This document shows positions 22,696 to 24,088 of a stretch of 24,088 bases of DNA, piece by piece. The notes under the pieces are model-generated. The model did not search any database. It was not told the origin of the DNA and worked only from the letters and a program-made list of their open reading frames with translations. A program made the translations under genes and the position numbers. Every line of letters begins with the position of its first letter. Position 1 is the first letter of the stretch. The DNA lies in NCBI GenBank assembly GCA_034433305.1, contig DAOUAM010000070.1, positions 1 through 24,088 on the forward strand, given 5' to 3'. Source of the DNA: DAOUAM01 sp034433305 (GTDB lineage Bacteria > Chloroflexota > Dehalococcoidia > Lucifugimonadales > DAOUAM01).

Positions 22696-22848
22696 GGACT
22701 AGTACAGTGTCAACTTGATTTTGATAGAGCGTTTCCCCCTCACTTTAGTCCTCTCCCGCCAGGGGAAACACCCCTTCTCCCTTGACGGGAGAAGGTTGGG
22801 ATGAGGGTGAAGCCCTTCATCATAACTATGTTGACACAGTACTAGTCC
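22696..22848. mobile_element. 153-bp element with terminal inverted repeats (MITE-like)
   Basis: The ends are 19-bp inverted repeats with one mismatch: GGACTAGTACAGTGTCAAC at 22696-22714 and its complement at 22830-22848. Inside are an AT-rich start, a CTCTCCCGCC/GGGGAAAC stretch and a perfect 9-bp hairpin (CCTTCTCCC at 22773-22781 with GGGAGAAGG at 22787-22795). There is no reading frame for a transposase and no clear target duplication. Each end contains TTGACA pointing outward (22713-22708 on minus; 22831-22836 on plus), so the element may supply -35 boxes to both flanking genes. Confidence 0.6.
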
Positions 22849-23031
22849 ATAAGGACTAGTCCCCAGTGCTATGGAAGGGCAATATTACTGGATTGGCTGA
22901 ATATATGTCAACAGGAGTTAGAACATCTTAAGCAAGGTGTAGTTATTCGGCATCACTGTATCGGGCGCGTGCTTTGTGGGATAATCTGGCGTGGTCGGTT
23001 ATGCGGAGGGCATTCATCCGGGGTGTAGCCG
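22849..23031. other. AT-richer upstream region of the FAD oxidoreductase
   Basis: After the inverted-repeat element, GGACTAGT at 22853-22860 pairs again with ACTAGTCC at 22841-22848 around ATAA. The rest has no supported gene. A 13-codon frame starts at the ATG at 23001 and overlaps the oxidoreductase start out of frame. A GATAAT at 22980-22985 could be a -10 hexamer but has no acceptable -35. Confidence 0.35.
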
Positions 23032-24088
23032 ATGGCCAGTGAACCGGTAGTAGAAAGCGCGGATATCGCCATTGTCGGCGCGGGGCCGGCGGGGCTGATG
23101 GCCGCCGCCGTCGCCGCCAGCGCCGGGGCCAGCATCGTGCTGATCGAGGCGGAGCAGCGCACCGGCGGCAGGCTGGGCCTCCAGACCCAGCCCCTGCAAG
23201 GCCCCATGTCCATCTACCAGGGCCTTAACGGCGTGACGCTCTGCCAGAGGCTCACTGCGGAGGCCATATCCGCCGGCACGAAGTTCCTGCTGGGCGCCAG
23301 GGCCGCGGACATTCGTCAGGTGGAGGGCGCCTGGGAGCTAACGCTGGCCGCCGAGGGGACTGGAGGAAAGAAGGGGCGTGTCACCGCCAGGGCCGTCATC
23401 CTGGCGGTGGGTTCGTGGGAGCCGTGGCTGGACTTCCCCGGCTCCAGGCTGCCGGGCGTCATGCTCTCGGGCGATGCCCAGGCCATGCTCAACGTGGGCG
23501 GCGTGCTGCCCGGAAGGCGGGTGCTCATGGTCGGCTCGGACAACGCGGGGCTGCTCATCGCGGCCAACCTGCGGGACGCCGGCGCGGAGATTGTGGCCGT
23601 AGTGGACGAGTCGCCCGCCGTGCTGGGGCGCGAGGTCAACCTGGCGCCGCTGCGGGACGCCGGCGTGCCGGTCTATACGTCCTCCAGGGTCGTCGCCGCC
23701 GAGGGCGGCGACAGGGTCAGGGCCGTGGCCATCGCCCGCGTGGACGAGCACCGGGCCAGGGTGCCCGGTACCGAGGTCCGCCTGGAGGTGGACACGGTCT
23801 GCCTGGCAGGCCCCAGGGTGCCTGAGTCCGCGCTGGCATCTGGGGCGGGATGCCCCTTGCTGGAGCTGGAGGCGCTGGGTGGGCCTGTGCCCGTCCACGA
23901 CCAGCGCATGGCGACGCCCCTGGCCGGCCTGTACGTCTGCGGCGACGCGGCGGGCGTGGAGAACGGCGCGGCGGCGCTGGAGAGCGGCAGGCTGGCAGGG
24001 CTGTGGGCCGCGCGCTGGCTGGGGCGCCAGCACCCCCAGGCCACGGCCCTGGAGCGGCTGGCCCGCGGCCGGCTGGCCTACCTGCGAC
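23032..24088 (+). CDS. FAD/NAD(P)-dependent oxidoreductase, SoxA/HcnB-like (partial)
   Basis: The frame is open from an ATG at 23032 to the right edge (352 codons) and continues outside. The N-terminal FAD-binding motif is IAIVGAGPAGLMAAAVAASA (Gly 16, 18, 21), followed by Glu 39/Glu 41 and RTGGRL. A second nucleotide-binding segment is RRVLMVGSDNAGLLIAANLR, where the usual GxGxxG has become GSDNAG. The flavin-contacting end reads GLYVCGDAAGVENGAAALES. The order and the GLIxA-type second motif resemble the alpha subunits of sarcosine oxidase, opine oxidase and hydrogen cyanide synthase HcnB. The substrate is unknown; partner genes, if any, lie to the right. GGGGTG lies 6 nt before the ATG. 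The gene points away from the subtilase across the inverted-repeat element. Confidence 0.85.
   Translation, partial: MASEPVVESADIAIVGAGPAGLMAAAVAASAGASIVLIEAEQRTGGRLGLQTQPLQGPMSIYQGLNGVTLCQRLTAEAISAGTKFLLGARAADIRQVEGAWELTLAAEGTGGKKGRVTARAVILAVGSWEPWLDFPGSRLPGVMLSGDAQAMLNVGGVLPGRRVLMVGSDNAGLLIAANLRDAGAEIVAVVDESPAVLGREVNLAPLRDAGVPVYTSSRVVAAEGGDRVRAVAIARVDEHRARVPGTEVRLEVDTVCLAGPRVPESALASGAGCPLLELEALGGPVPVHDQRMATPLAGLYVCGDAAGVENGAAALESGRLAGLWAARWLGRQHPQATALERLARGRLAYLR

Noticed and set aside
23001..23042. 13-codon upstream ORF as a leader peptide for the oxidoreductase
   Set aside because: It has no ribosome binding site, and so short a frame is expected by chance.

Overview
The window is GC-rich bacterial chromosome of ordinary housekeeping character. 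It has no rRNA, tRNA, CRISPR array, prophage or transposase gene that I could find. Several traits suggest a Chloroflexota-like bacterium, perhaps a Dehalococcoidia relative: a single-chain AccD-AccA carboxyltransferase, a split two-subunit methylmalonyl-CoA mutase, RNase J next to FtsK/SpoIIIE, a family 4 Fe-S uracil-DNA glycosylase, an RTX/PKD subtilase, and many interspersed palindromic repeats. The placement is inference from gene content, not a computed phylogeny.

Layout. At 1-231 is the 3' end of a rightward, probably secreted protein, followed by repeat-filled DNA. From 607 to 8227 four genes run leftward: accDA fusion, ftsK, rnj (RNase J) and a uracil-DNA glycosylase. A CBS-pair gene runs rightward (8768-9166) behind a striking 11-bp phased repeat array that overlaps a sigma70-type promoter. 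A strong bidirectional terminator (9198-9233) separates it from a leftward operon, DUF177/yceD - rpmF - fabD - nusB - acpP (transcribed 11859 to 9272). Next come an alpha/beta hydrolase and an ATP-grasp enzyme (11947-13872), then a CxxCxxCC (YkgJ-type) protein with a 22-codon Lys/Pro peptide gene behind it (14036-14696). A propionate/methylmalonyl-CoA operon (15129-19088) carries the mutase catalytic subunit, an acyl-CoA dehydrogenase, a 31-codon bridging ORF, the epimerase and the B12-binding subunit. The last part holds a rightward Cof-type HAD phosphatase (19282-20076), a large secreted subtilase on the minus strand (20086-22668), a 153-bp transposase-less inverted-repeat element, and a rightward FAD-dependent oxidoreductase that runs off the right edge (from 23032).

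How the genes work together. AccDA makes malonyl-CoA, which FabD loads onto AcpP. The mutase, epimerase and acyl-CoA dehydrogenase interconvert propionate-derived or branched acyl-CoAs with succinyl-CoA. RNase J, NusB, L32 and DUF177 belong to RNA and ribosome metabolism; FtsK and the glycosylase to chromosome segregation and repair.

The most interesting signals are: (i) the six-unit 11-bp Pho-box-like array over the CBS-gene promoter; (ii) the Lys-Pro micropeptide with a perfect ribosome binding site next to a CxxCxxCC protein and near an ATP-grasp ligase; (iii) a subtilase whose catalytic His is replaced by Glu, as in sedolisins; (iv) a glycosylase ending in a beta-clamp binding motif; (v) at least six copies of a two-hairpin repeat, four of them as tandem pairs with the same spacing; (vi) an inverted-repeat element whose ends each carry an outward-facing -35-like hexamer.
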